From assembly GCA_934693235.1 (NCBI GenBank), contig CAKUUY010000001.1, positions 124,001 to 188,000 of the forward strand: DNA of 64,000 nt, written 5' to 3'. Both the position numbers and the translations under genes were made by a program. Of the stretch, positions 51,706 to 60,729 are shown one piece after another (positions within the stretch are counted from its first letter, which is position 1; each line of letters begins with the position of its first letter). Under the pieces are notes generated by a model. That model had not been told where the DNA came from, made no database searches, and was given only the letters and a program-made list of their open reading frames with translations. This DNA is from an uncultured Candidatus Melainabacteria bacterium. Its GTDB lineage: Bacteria > Cyanobacteriota > Vampirovibrionia > Gastranaerophilales > Gastranaerophilaceae.

Positions 51706-52127
51706 TGGATAGACTTTTAAAACTTTACAACAAATGGTGTTCAATTCCCGACAAAATTCGATTTTTATTAGTCGGAGGCTTTAATGCGGCTTTTTCTTAC
51801 ATAATTTTTGCAATAGCAATTTATTTGATAGGAAGCGAACATTATCAAATCTGTGTTGCATTGCAGTGGATTATTTCATCAATCTTTTCGTTTGTAAATC
51901 AAAAGATTTTTGTTTTCTGCACCAAAGGTCATTGGTTAAAAGAATACTTGAAATGTTGTACAACTTGGGCTGTGAGCTACGCTTGCAATGCTATTATTCT
52001 TGAATTTATTGTAAGATATATTTCAAAAAATGTATACTTAAGTCAATTGGTTTCAATTTTCTTAGCTTCAATTGTAACTTATGTATTATTTAAGTATTTT
52101 GCATTTAAACACAAAAAATCAGTATAA
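51705..52127 (+). CDS. GtrA-family membrane protein
   Basis: This 140-aa protein has four membrane helices in the GtrA pattern (FLLVGGFNAAFSYIIFAIA, then the FVNQKIFVF loop and FKYFAF at the end). GtrA proteins help move undecaprenyl-linked sugars across the membrane. Coupling with gatD by a 1-bp overlap suggests a cell-wall or lipid-linked polymer role. Confidence 0.87.
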   Translation: MDRLLKLYNKWCSIPDKIRFLLVGGFNAAFSYIIFAIAIYLIGSEHYQICVALQWIISSIFSFVNQKIFVFCTKGHWLKEYLKCCTTWAVSYACNAIILEFIVRYISKNVYLSQLVSIFLASIVTYVLFKYFAFKHKKSV

Positions 52128-52160
52128 AAAAAGAGCTTGAATTAAATTCAAACTCTTTTT
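52128..52160. terminator. Bidirectional terminator
   Basis: AAAAAGAGCTTGAA and TTCAAACTCTTTTT pair with one mismatch, with Ts on both strands, between the convergent gtrA and proS. Confidence 0.85.
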
Positions 52161-52177
52161 AGTATTAACAATAATTT

Positions 52178-53911
52178 CTATATATTTTTTACAATATCAA
52201 TAAGATGCTCAACAGCAACTTCCGGAGTTACCTTTTCAACATTTTCAGTTTCTCTAACTTTATATTCAACCAAGCCATCATTTATTGTTTTACCAACTGT
52301 TACTCTATATGGGAAACCTATTAAATCAGCATCCTTAAATTTTACACCGGCTCTTTCGTCTCTATCATCAAGAACAACTTCAACTCCGGCTGATTGCAAT
52401 CTTTCATACATTTCATTTGCTACTTTCATTTGAAGTTCATCTTTAATATTAACAGGAACGATTACAACATGGTATGGAGCGATAGAAATCGGCCATTTGA
52501 TACCGTGTTCATCATAATGAGCCTCTACCGCTGCAGCTGCGGTTCTTGTAACACCAATACCGTAACAACCCATTACATAAGGATGAGTTTTTCCATTAAG
52601 ATCTGTATACACAGCATTCATTGGTTTTGAATACTTTGTACCAAGTTTAAAGATATTACCAACTTCAATACCTTTTGTTATTTGTAAAGGTTTTCCACAT
52701 TGCGGACAATATTCACCTCGTTGAACAAGTCTGATATCGGCATATTTAATTTCATCAATACCTAAATCAATTAAATTTGCACCAACTTGGTGTTTATCTG
52801 TTTCATTAATACCAACAACAAAATTTTTCATATCACGAACAGTTTCATCTGCAATAATTGTTAAATCGTTCATTCCTTTAGGGCCAATAAATCCCGGAAT
52901 TGCATTAAAGCCATGTTGTTGCATAATTTCTTCGATTTCGGCAGAAGATGCAATTCTAATATCAATTCCGCCAACAGCATTCATCAATTTTGTTTCTTCA
53001 ACAGCCTTGTCTGCTCTAATCAAAGCCAAAACAGGCTTTTTGTCAACAATATAAACAAGAGTTTTTAAAATCAACGTATCAGGAATATTTAAAAATTTGC
53101 TTAATTCTTCAATAGAATGAGTACTTGGCGTATCTACAACTTTGCTTTCTGTAAAATATTCTCTACCATCAACAACTGCTTCCGGCAATTTTGAAATTGC
53201 ATGGTTTGAATTAGCAGAATAATCACAATCATTACAATAGAAAACATCGTTTTCACCGGCATCAGTATCTGTAATTACCATGAATTCATGAGAAACACTT
53301 CCGCCTATCGCACCTGAATCCGATTGAACCATTTTTGTTGCCAAACCACACCTGTCAAAAATTTTCTTATAAGCTTGTGCCATATTATTATATTCTTTAT
53401 CAAGACCGGCTTCATCCAGATCAAAACTGTAGCCATCTTTCATTATGAACTCACGCCCTCTTAATAAACCATAACGAGGTCTGATTTCATCTCTGAATTT
53501 TAATTGAATTTGGTATAAATTTACAGGCAATTGTTTATATGATTTTAAAGCATCACGTGCAACAGAAGTGATAATTTCTTCATGTGTAGGGCCAAGACAC
53601 ATTTCTCTATCATGTCGATCTTTCATCCTCAATAGCTCTTTTCCGTATACTTCCCATCTACCTGATTCAATCCACAATTCTTTAGGTTGAACAAACGGCA
53701 TTGAAAGTTCTTGTGCACCTGCTTTATCCAATTCTTCTCTAATAATATTTTCAATTTTCTTCAAAACCCTCCACATTAAAGGAGTATAAGTATACACCCC
53801 CGGGGTAAGTTTCTTTATAAACCCTGCACGACCTAACATTTTATGAGAAATAACTTCCGCATCAGACGGAAATTCTCTAAGGGTTTGTACAAACATTTTT
53901 GACATTTTCAT
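52178..53911 (-). CDS. proS: Prolyl-tRNA synthetase
   Basis: This 577-aa class II synthetase is of the bacterial type with an internal editing domain (~220-400). Motif 1 lies in ITPLMWRVLKKI-type sequence near 40-50, motif 2 in FRDEIRPRYGLLRGREF, and motif 3 near the GVTRTAAAAVEAH segment. The anticodon-binding domain ends the protein. I chose ATG 53911 with GAGGAA upstream; the longer frame begins at a GTG. No T-box is seen. Confidence 0.94.
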   Translation of the reverse strand: MKMSKMFVQTLREFPSDAEVISHKMLGRAGFIKKLTPGVYTYTPLMWRVLKKIENIIREELDKAGAQELSMPFVQPKELWIESGRWEVYGKELLRMKDRHDREMCLGPTHEEIITSVARDALKSYKQLPVNLYQIQLKFRDEIRPRYGLLRGREFIMKDGYSFDLDEAGLDKEYNNMAQAYKKIFDRCGLATKMVQSDSGAIGGSVSHEFMVITDTDAGENDVFYCNDCDYSANSNHAISKLPEAVVDGREYFTESKVVDTPSTHSIEELSKFLNIPDTLILKTLVYIVDKKPVLALIRADKAVEETKLMNAVGGIDIRIASSAEIEEIMQQHGFNAIPGFIGPKGMNDLTIIADETVRDMKNFVVGINETDKHQVGANLIDLGIDEIKYADIRLVQRGEYCPQCGKPLQITKGIEVGNIFKLGTKYSKPMNAVYTDLNGKTHPYVMGCYGIGVTRTAAAAVEAHYDEHGIKWPISIAPYHVVIVPVNIKDELQMKVANEMYERLQSAGVEVVLDDRDERAGVKFKDADLIGFPYRVTVGKTINDGLVEYKVRETENVEKVTPEVAVEHLIDIVKNI

Positions 53912-54029
53912 AATTAAATTCCTCACATATCTTCTTATGAGTTTATTTTAGCACAAAAAAATTGACAAAAGATATATTCTGCTCGGTTTTGTGTTATAGT
54001 AAAATAAACTAGAAATTAAGGAGAGAAAT

Positions 54030-55307
54030 ATGACTAAAGATATTAAAGCGGTAATTCTTGCAGCCGGCAAAGGAACAAGAATGAAATCAAATATGCCGAA
54101 AGTTTTGCATCAAATTTTAGGAAAACCATTATTGGGATATGTTTTAGACAATGTAAAAAACTTATCCAACGAAGCATTTGTAATCGTTGGACACCACGCA
54201 GAAGAAGTTACTGATTATGTCAATAAAAATTATCAAAACACAAAGACGGTCTTACAAACTCCACAATTAGGAACCGGTCATGCTGTTTCTATGGTTTGTC
54301 CGGCTTTAGAAAATTTTTCCGGACAAGTTATCATACTTTGTGGTGACACTCCGCTTATTACAGAAAAAACTCTTCGCAAATTTGTTGAATATCATAATAC
54401 AAAAAACTCTGACTTGACTGTAATGAGTACAATATTTGAAAATCCTACAAATTATGGAAGAATTATTAGAGAAGCTGACAACTCTTTAAAATGTATCGTC
54501 GAAGAAAAAGACGCTACACCAGAACAAAAAAACGTAAAAGAAATTAACGCAGGTATTTATTGTTTAAATTGGGAGAAAATCAAGAATGCATTTTCTCAAT
54601 TAACAAGCAACAATGCTCAAGGTGAGTACTATTTAACAGATATTATTGCCTGGGGTAAGGGAAATTCGTTGAATGTTAACGCATACATTCTAGAAAACAG
54701 TGATGAAATTTATGGTATAAATTCTCGACTCAATCTCGCGGAAGCAACAAGAATAATGAGCCAAAGAAAATTACACGAATTAATGGTTGATGGCGTTACA
54801 ATCGTCGATCCGGCTTCTACTTGGATTTCAGAAGATACAGAAATCGGAGCAGACACAATTATTTACCCATCAACATATATTGAAGGGAAAAATAAAATCG
54901 GCAAAAATTGCAAAATCGGGCCTTGCGCACATCTTAGAGGGGATGTCAAAATTGATGACAATTGTAAAATAGGCAATTTTGTAGAAGTAAAAAAAGCTAA
55001 AATCGGTCACAACACAAACGCGGGACACTTAAGCTATATCGGCGATTCGGAATTCGGATCTCATATCAACATCGGAGCCGGAACAATTACGGCAAACTAT
55101 GACCCTATCAGCAAAAAGAAAAGTAAAACGATACTTAAAGATAATGTAAAAATTGGCTCAAACTCAGTCCTTGTTGCTCCTGTAGAAATTGGAGAGGGTA
55201 CAAATATCGGCGCTGGGAGCGTTATAACAAAAAACATCGGAGAATGGGCTTTAGGGCTAACAAGAGCTCCGTTGAGAATTATTCAAGGATGGGTAAAAAA
55301 GAAATAA
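54030..55307 (+). CDS. glmU: Bifunctional GlmU (UDP-GlcNAc synthesis)
   Basis: This 425-aa protein has an N-terminal uridyltransferase domain (ILAAGKGTRMKSNMPKVLH, then GTGHAV and GDTPLI). The C-terminal left-handed beta-helix acetyltransferase carries the catalytic His in NAGHLSYIGDSEFG and GAGTITANYD. It makes UDP-N-acetylglucosamine for wall and lipid synthesis. The tail is shorter than in E. coli, ending soon after the last helix turn. TGTTATAGT (extended -10) and AAGGAG precede the ATG. The MFS gene follows after 1 bp. Confidence 0.95.
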   Translation: MTKDIKAVILAAGKGTRMKSNMPKVLHQILGKPLLGYVLDNVKNLSNEAFVIVGHHAEEVTDYVNKNYQNTKTVLQTPQLGTGHAVSMVCPALENFSGQVIILCGDTPLITEKTLRKFVEYHNTKNSDLTVMSTIFENPTNYGRIIREADNSLKCIVEEKDATPEQKNVKEINAGIYCLNWEKIKNAFSQLTSNNAQGEYYLTDIIAWGKGNSLNVNAYILENSDEIYGINSRLNLAEATRIMSQRKLHELMVDGVTIVDPASTWISEDTEIGADTIIYPSTYIEGKNKIGKNCKIGPCAHLRGDVKIDDNCKIGNFVEVKKAKIGHNTNAGHLSYIGDSEFGSHINIGAGTITANYDPISKKKSKTILKDNVKIGSNSVLVAPVEIGEGTNIGAGSVITKNIGEWALGLTRAPLRIIQGWVKKK

Positions 55308-55308
55308 C

Positions 55309-56700
55309 ATGAGCCACAAAAAGTTAAAATGGACAATGTTTGTAATCACTGCAGTTGGTAATTTTATTGCCATGCTTGATTCTACAACTGTAAACCTTGC
55401 TCTTTACCCAATGGCTAGAGATTTGCACGTAACAATGGGGCAAATTCAGTGGGTAATGATTGCTTACATGCTCATTTTAACTGTATTTTTACCATTCTTT
55501 GGAAAATTAGGGGATATTTTCCCTAAAAATAAACTTTATACTGTCGGCTTTTTACTATTCGGGATTGGGGCATTCCTAAATACTACAGCTCCAACTTTTG
55601 AATTATTAATTGCATATCGATGTTTAGAAGCGCTTGGAGCATCAATTTTACTTTCTAACGGACAAGCAATTATTGCATCTATTTTCAAAAAAGAACGTCG
55701 AGGCAAAGCTCTTGGATTAAACGGCTGTATTGTAGCAATCGGAGGAATGAGCGGACCTGCTTTAGGCGGTATTTTAATCAATTATTTTGGATGGCACTCG
55801 GTATTTTTCCCTTGTGTAATTTCCGCAATTTTGGGAGTAATTTATTCATCCAAAATGCTCCCAAGAACAGTTAAAACAGATGTTAAGAATTTCAAATTTG
55901 ATTATCGTGGATTTTTTTATTTTACGGTCAGCTTATTTGCACTACTACTTGCAATATCAGAAGGACACACCTGGGGTTGGAACTCTTTAAGGATAATAGT
56001 TTTAGGGATAATTACGCTTGTGTTCGGTGCACTTTTTTATATGCGTGACCATAAAATTAATTACCCACTAATTAATTTTTCAATGTTTAAAATAAAACCT
56101 TTTACTTTCGGGAATTTAGCCGTCATGACTTCATACATGGCTATGTATACGAATAGTATTCTGCTCCCGTTCTTTTTACAAGAAATCTTAAAATATAGTG
56201 CCCTTATAACCGGTTTACTAATTTTACCCTATTCTCTAACATTAGCCATAACTGCCCCTATTGCCGGCAGGTTGTCGGGTAAATACGGAAGTAAAATCCT
56301 TACACGTTTAGGTCCTGCAACATATTGCATTGCATTATTGATGTTTACTTTGTATAACAAAAACGCAACCATGTGGCAAATCATTTTTGCATCAGGAATT
56401 ATGGGGATCGGGAACGGTCTATTTCAATCTCCATCAAACAATGCTATTATGACAAGCGTTGAACAAAATGAACTCGGGCTTGCTTCCGGAATTTTGGCAC
56501 TAGCTCGAAATCTCGGGAACATTCTTGGAGTTGCGGTTACAATCACATTATTTGAAACTTTTAGACACTTATTCATTACAAGTGGAAATGTTTATGAAAC
56601 TGCATTTTTGTATTCATACAGAACTACAATGTGCTTTGGAATATTATTTGGCTTAACCTGTTTAACATTTGCTTTTATTGCCTATAGAGAAAAAAATTAA
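55309..56700 (+). CDS. MFS drug/metabolite transporter, DHA2 (14-helix) type
   Basis: This 463-aa protein has about 14 membrane helices. Motif A-like GKLGDIFPKNKLYTVGF follows helix 2, and motif C-like GGMSGPALGGILINYFGW lies in helix 5. It is close to EmrB/QacA proton antiporters; the substrate is unknown. It lies 1 bp after glmU and is cotranscribed, although a functional link is not obvious. Confidence 0.88.
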   Translation: MSHKKLKWTMFVITAVGNFIAMLDSTTVNLALYPMARDLHVTMGQIQWVMIAYMLILTVFLPFFGKLGDIFPKNKLYTVGFLLFGIGAFLNTTAPTFELLIAYRCLEALGASILLSNGQAIIASIFKKERRGKALGLNGCIVAIGGMSGPALGGILINYFGWHSVFFPCVISAILGVIYSSKMLPRTVKTDVKNFKFDYRGFFYFTVSLFALLLAISEGHTWGWNSLRIIVLGIITLVFGALFYMRDHKINYPLINFSMFKIKPFTFGNLAVMTSYMAMYTNSILLPFFLQEILKYSALITGLLILPYSLTLAITAPIAGRLSGKYGSKILTRLGPATYCIALLMFTLYNKNATMWQIIFASGIMGIGNGLFQSPSNNAIMTSVEQNELGLASGILALARNLGNILGVAVTITLFETFRHLFITSGNVYETAFLYSYRTTMCFGILFGLTCLTFAFIAYREKN

Positions 56701-56778
56701 CTTATATCGCTCGTACCGTCTTTGAATCTAAAATTTACAAAATCTTAACTTGAAAAATAGTTATCAGCAATATAAAAT

Positions 56779-56801
56779 ATTAGTGTAATTTTTACACTAA
56801 T
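56779..56801. promoter_or_regulatory. Perfect palindrome upstream of typA
   Basis: ATTAGTGTAA and TTACACTAAT (10-bp arms, TTT loop) lie 28 bp before the typA ATG. No T-run follows, so an operator or an mRNA hairpin is more likely than a terminator. Confidence 0.5.
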
Positions 56802-56829
56802 GTTACTCAAATATAGATAGTAGGGAAAT

Positions 56830-58629
56830 ATGACGACACATAACGAAAATATCAGAAACATAGCTATCATAGCTCACGTTGACCATGGCAAAACAACTCT
56901 TGTTGACTGCTTGTTAAAACAAGCTGGAGCTTTTCGAGCTAATCAGCAAGTTCAGGAACGTGTATTAGATAGCAACGATTTGGAAAGAGAACGTGGAATT
57001 ACAATTCTTTCTAAAAATATTTCAATTAATTACAAAGACACAAAAATTAATGTAGTAGATACTCCGGGTCACGCAGACTTTGGTGGCGAAGTTGAACGTG
57101 TTTTGGGTATGGTAGATGGTGCATTACTAATTGTTGATGCTGCAGAAGGCCCTATGCCTCAAACAAGATTTGTACTTTCTAAAGCTTTGGAATTAGGTTT
57201 GAAAATTATAGTTGTAATCAACAAAATTGACAAACCTGCCGCAGAACCTTTAACAGCGTTAGACAAAGTTTTTGATTTGTTTACAGAATTGACGGATAGA
57301 GAAGATTTGATAGATTTTCCATTCATCTTTGCAAGTAGCTTGAACGGTTTTGCTATTAAAGATTTGGACGACGAAAGAAAAGATATGGTTCCATTATTAA
57401 ACTGTATTTTGGAAAACATTAAACCTCCCAAAGGAGATGCAGATAAACCTTTCCAATTCCGCGCAACAACTCTTGACTACAACGAATATGTAGGAAGAAT
57501 TGTTATCGGACGTATTGAAAACGGGAAAGTTAAATCTCAAGAACAAGTTTGTGTGGTTCACGCAGACGGAAGCCAAGAAAAAGGAAAAATCACAAAACTT
57601 TTTGGGTTCCATGATTTAGGTAGAACTGAAATTGAAGAAGCTTATGCAGGAGATATCGTTGGCATTGCAGGCTTTGCAGATATACAAATCGGTGAAAGCA
57701 TTTGTTCTTTGGCAGATCCTCAACCACTACCTTTAATCAAGGTTGATGAACCGACTTTGCAAATGAATTTCTCTGTAAACGACAGCCCGTTTGCTGGCAC
57801 TGAAGGCAAATTTGTTACATCTCGACAGTTGAGAAAAAGACTCTATGACGAACTTGAAAAAAACGTAAGTTTAAGAGTAGAAGACACTGATTCTACAGAT
57901 GTTTTCAGAGTTTCAGGAAGAGGAGAACTACACTTAGGAATTTTGATTGAAACAATGCGTCGTGAGGGATATGAATTTCAAGTATCTAAACCAGAAGTAA
58001 TTTACAAAACAATTGATGGTATAAAATGTGAACCGTTCGAAAACTTAATTGTTGACGTTCCGGAAGGATGTGCTGGTAGCTGCATCGACAGACTTTCTGG
58101 CAGAAAAGCAGAAATGAAAGAAATGAACAATGCTAAAGGCAGAACTACAATGGTATTCCACATTCCTGCTCGAGGATTAATCGGTTTCAGAAGCGAATTC
58201 ATCAGAATGACTCGCGGAGAAGGAATTATGTACCACACATTCTTGGATTACAGACCATTTGCCGGTGATATTCCTCGTCAAAGAAATGGTTCTATCATCG
58301 CTCACGAACAAGGTGAAGCTATACCTTACGCATTGGCTCAGTATGAAGATCGAGGGACATTCTTTGTTACACCAAAAACTAAGGTTTACCGTGGAATGAT
58401 TATCGGAGAATGTAATAAACCACAAGATATCGTAGTTAATATCTGCAAAACTAAGAAATTGACCAACATGCGTAGTGCAACAGCTGATGTAATGGTAACA
58501 TTGCAAGCTCACAAGGAAATGTCTTTAGAAGAATGCATGGAATACATCGGAGATGACGAACTGGTTGAAATTACTCCGGAAAACGTTAGAATTAGAAAAG
58601 CTGACTTAACAAGAAAAATCTATAACTAG
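56830..58629 (+). CDS. typA: Ribosome-associated GTPase TypA/BipA
   Basis: This 599-aa translational GTPase has G1 AHVDHGKTT, G2 region RGITI, G3 DTPGHADFGGE, G4 NKIDKP and G5 ASSLNG. EF-G-like domains III and V and the TypA-specific C-terminal domain (RGEGIMYHTF, RQRNGSIIAHEQGEA) follow. It acts in ribosome assembly and stress adaptation. A palindrome and a TAGGGAAAT ribosome site precede the ATG. Confidence 0.96.
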   Translation: MTTHNENIRNIAIIAHVDHGKTTLVDCLLKQAGAFRANQQVQERVLDSNDLERERGITILSKNISINYKDTKINVVDTPGHADFGGEVERVLGMVDGALLIVDAAEGPMPQTRFVLSKALELGLKIIVVINKIDKPAAEPLTALDKVFDLFTELTDREDLIDFPFIFASSLNGFAIKDLDDERKDMVPLLNCILENIKPPKGDADKPFQFRATTLDYNEYVGRIVIGRIENGKVKSQEQVCVVHADGSQEKGKITKLFGFHDLGRTEIEEAYAGDIVGIAGFADIQIGESICSLADPQPLPLIKVDEPTLQMNFSVNDSPFAGTEGKFVTSRQLRKRLYDELEKNVSLRVEDTDSTDVFRVSGRGELHLGILIETMRREGYEFQVSKPEVIYKTIDGIKCEPFENLIVDVPEGCAGSCIDRLSGRKAEMKEMNNAKGRTTMVFHIPARGLIGFRSEFIRMTRGEGIMYHTFLDYRPFAGDIPRQRNGSIIAHEQGEAIPYALAQYEDRGTFFVTPKTKVYRGMIIGECNKPQDIVVNICKTKKLTNMRSATADVMVTLQAHKEMSLEECMEYIGDDELVEITPENVRIRKADLTRKIYN

Positions 58630-58655
58630 TTTGAAATTAACTAATTTGATATAGC

Positions 58656-58685
58656 AAAACGTCCTTTTTATTGAGGACGTTTTTC
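58656..58685 (+). terminator. Terminator after typA
   Basis: AACGTCCT / AGGACGTT stem followed by a T-run. Confidence 0.85.
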
Positions 58686-58767
58686 ACATTAACTTTTATT
58701 ATAAATCCATATTTTTCAAGACATTCAAAACATTTTTTATGCTAAAATTTTTATAAGGAGGATTAGA

Positions 58768-59376
58768 ATGCAAGAAGGACTATTTATTACTTTTGAAGGC
58801 CCAGACGGCTGTGGAAAAACAACCCAAATGAATTTATTAGCACAATATTTTGAAAAAAAGGGCAAAAAGGTTGTACTAACAAGAGAACCCGGCGGAAAGG
58901 GACTTGGAGAAAAAGTCCGAAAAATTTTACTTAATTACGACGGAGAAGTTTCTGACAGATGTGAATCCTTCTTATTTTTAGCTGATAGAGCACAAAATAT
59001 AGATATAATCGTCAAACCTGCTGTTAAACAAGGAGAGATTGTTTTATGTGACAGACACATAGATTCAACAGTTGCGTATCAAGGTTATGGCAGAGGGCTT
59101 GATATAAATGAAATTAACATGTTAAATAACCTTGCAACAGGAGGTAAAAAACCGGACTTAACACTAGTTTTTGATGTTGATGTAGAAACCTCAATGAAAC
59201 GAGTCGGCAAAGAAAAAGATAGAATGGAAAGTGCCGGAATTGAGTTTCATAATAGAGTTAGAAACGGCTATCTTGAACTTGCAACACAAGAACCAGACAG
59301 AATTAAAGTTCTTGATGCGACAAAAACAATTGAAGAAATTCATGAAAAAGTCATAGAAATTATTGAAAAATTATAA
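58768..59376 (+). CDS. tmk: Thymidylate kinase
   Basis: This 202-aa dTMP kinase has the P-loop FEGPDGCGKTTQ (8-19), the DR[HY] motif LCDRHIDSTVAYQGYGRG (~91-107) and TREPGG (36-41). It makes dTDP. TGCTAAAAT and AAGGAGG precede the ATG. It is a single gene ending 26 bp before the convergent prepilin gene. Confidence 0.95.
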   Translation: MQEGLFITFEGPDGCGKTTQMNLLAQYFEKKGKKVVLTREPGGKGLGEKVRKILLNYDGEVSDRCESFLFLADRAQNIDIIVKPAVKQGEIVLCDRHIDSTVAYQGYGRGLDINEINMLNNLATGGKKPDLTLVFDVDVETSMKRVGKEKDRMESAGIEFHNRVRNGYLELATQEPDRIKVLDATKTIEEIHEKVIEIIEKL

Positions 59377-59401
59377 CAAATTTTTAATTTAAAAAATTTA
59401 T

Positions 59402-60190
59402 CTATTGTAAACATTCCCAATATGTTTTACTTGGATTATCTGGGCAAACATTCTGAATTGCATATTTACCACAGGTTATACCATTTAAAGCAGAAGTTGC
59501 GGTTTTAGAACATTTTTCATTGTGTTCCGGATTATTAGTGTCGTAAACTTTTTCACCATTTTCATTAGTAATCATACCAACCTCAGAAGCAGCAGGCATA
59601 AAGTCACCCTTTGCAGTTATCATAAAAAGAAATATATCGTGTCCATAAGCATTGGGCTTCTTTTGTATCCCATTTGTGTCCAAAGTTATCCAAACAGAAT
59701 TACAATTTCTCATAAATGCAATTGTACTTCCATCAGACAAATTATAACTATAATTTGGATAAAATAATTGACTACACTCTGGCCTAATTCCTTGATTAAG
59801 AGTTAACGTCCTAACATTATTAGTATAATTGTCATAATCTCTCGAATTCTTTATCGCTAAATCATGAGATTTATATTTTTCTAATATCAAATTTCCCAAC
59901 ATGGGATTTGAAGAAACTGAACCGTCTTCTAAATAATCCGGCGAATCTTGTTTAACTAAATTAACAGCATTGTATAAATTTGCATAAGATTTTTTAAACG
60001 CAACTTCTAATGCCCGTTTTTGAGTTTTATTTATAACAGACGGAAGGGTCAATGCTGCAACAACACCAATTATACCGAGGGTGATTAGGGTCTCTGCAAG
60101 GGTGAAAGCAAGTTTTTTGTAAAAAAAGTTACTAGGATACTGAGGCACTAGGACACTAAGGTCATTTCGGATTAGATGTTTTTCGTTCAT
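59402..60190 (-). CDS. Prepilin-like protein with type IV pilin N-terminal motif
   Basis: This 262-aa protein has a 28-residue leader, then LAFTLAETLITLGIIGVVAAL: the pilin hydrophobic helix with Glu33 at position +5 of the mature protein. The residue before the cut is Ala28, not the usual Gly. The C-terminal domain has Cys pairs (CSQLF, CNSVW, CSKTA, CGKYA, CPDNP, CLQ) and lies outside the membrane. It is a pseudopilin or minor pilin; no other pilus genes are near. The leader coding DNA is repetitive (CTAGT/CTCAGT units). AAGGAAG precedes the ATG. Confidence 0.8.
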   Translation of the reverse strand: MNEKHLIRNDLSVLVPQYPSNFFYKKLAFTLAETLITLGIIGVVAALTLPSVINKTQKRALEVAFKKSYANLYNAVNLVKQDSPDYLEDGSVSSNPMLGNLILEKYKSHDLAIKNSRDYDNYTNNVRTLTLNQGIRPECSQLFYPNYSYNLSDGSTIAFMRNCNSVWITLDTNGIQKKPNAYGHDIFLFMITAKGDFMPAASEVGMITNENGEKVYDTNNPEHNEKCSKTATSALNGITCGKYAIQNVCPDNPSKTYWECLQ

Positions 60191-60729
60191 GTTTTATACT
60201 TCCTTTCTTATATTGTATTTAGTTGTATTATTACTATTAACAATTTTGACAACTACGGAGTCTCGCCCTCTCTCACTGTGAGAGGGCAAAATTTCTTAGT
60301 GAGCTAGAGCGAACTTAGAAATTTGGGAGAGGGTTCACTATTCATCCATATTTCAGATATTTGAACAAAATTAGTAAAAAGTTTCCATTTAGTTAAACTT
60401 AAAAATTTTACAAACTTTCTAACAATAAAAAATTTTGCTATTTTTTTAATTGAATGAGATTGCAACAGCGGATTTTCAAAAAACTCAATAATACCCTTAA
60501 AACTTTTCGCTTCGCAATGACAGTTTAGCTTAGCTGCTTCGCTTCCTAGTTGCTTAGCTGCCTGTAACAAACCATGCATCTCTACATATAGGCCGCTAAC
60601 CCTCTCTACACAACAATCTCGCTTGTGCGTCCACGCACCGCGATACCCCCCCCCCGACGGCAATTTTCATCGCAAATTCAACTTCTTTCTGCTCTTCTTG
60701 AAACCCCATACTTTCATTTTAACATATTT
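60191..60729. repeat. Gene-free, repeat-rich stretch
   Basis: This 539-bp stretch holds no convincing gene. It contains the second copy of the MITE-like element (60260-60335), a CTTAGCTGC direct repeat (near 60530-60570), a CATTGCGAAGCGAAA-type REP-like motif (minus strand, near 60510-60525), a small perfect hairpin GTGCGT-CC-ACGCAC (60624-60637), and a run of ten Cs (60646-60655). It is visibly richer in G+C than its flanks. A 119-codon open frame across it is judged spurious. Confidence 0.7.
60260..60335 (-). mobile_element. MITE-like repeat element, copy 2 (partial)
   Basis: On the minus strand from 60335 this matches the left half of the element at 17337-17457: AACCCTCTCCC end, a 22-base identical block with core CGCTCTAGCTCACTAAG, and the GAGAGAGGG hairpin. 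The right terminal repeat is not seen, so it is truncated or diverged. Confidence 0.7.

Noticed and set aside
60598..60606. AACCCTCTC as a third MITE end
   Set aside because: Only nine bases match and the adjoining sequence does not follow the element.
60304..60663. 119-codon open frame on the minus strand (MPSGGGYRGAW...)
   Set aside because: It runs through the MITE-like copy, the REP-like repeat and the C10 tract, has no ribosome site and reads like translated repeat DNA.
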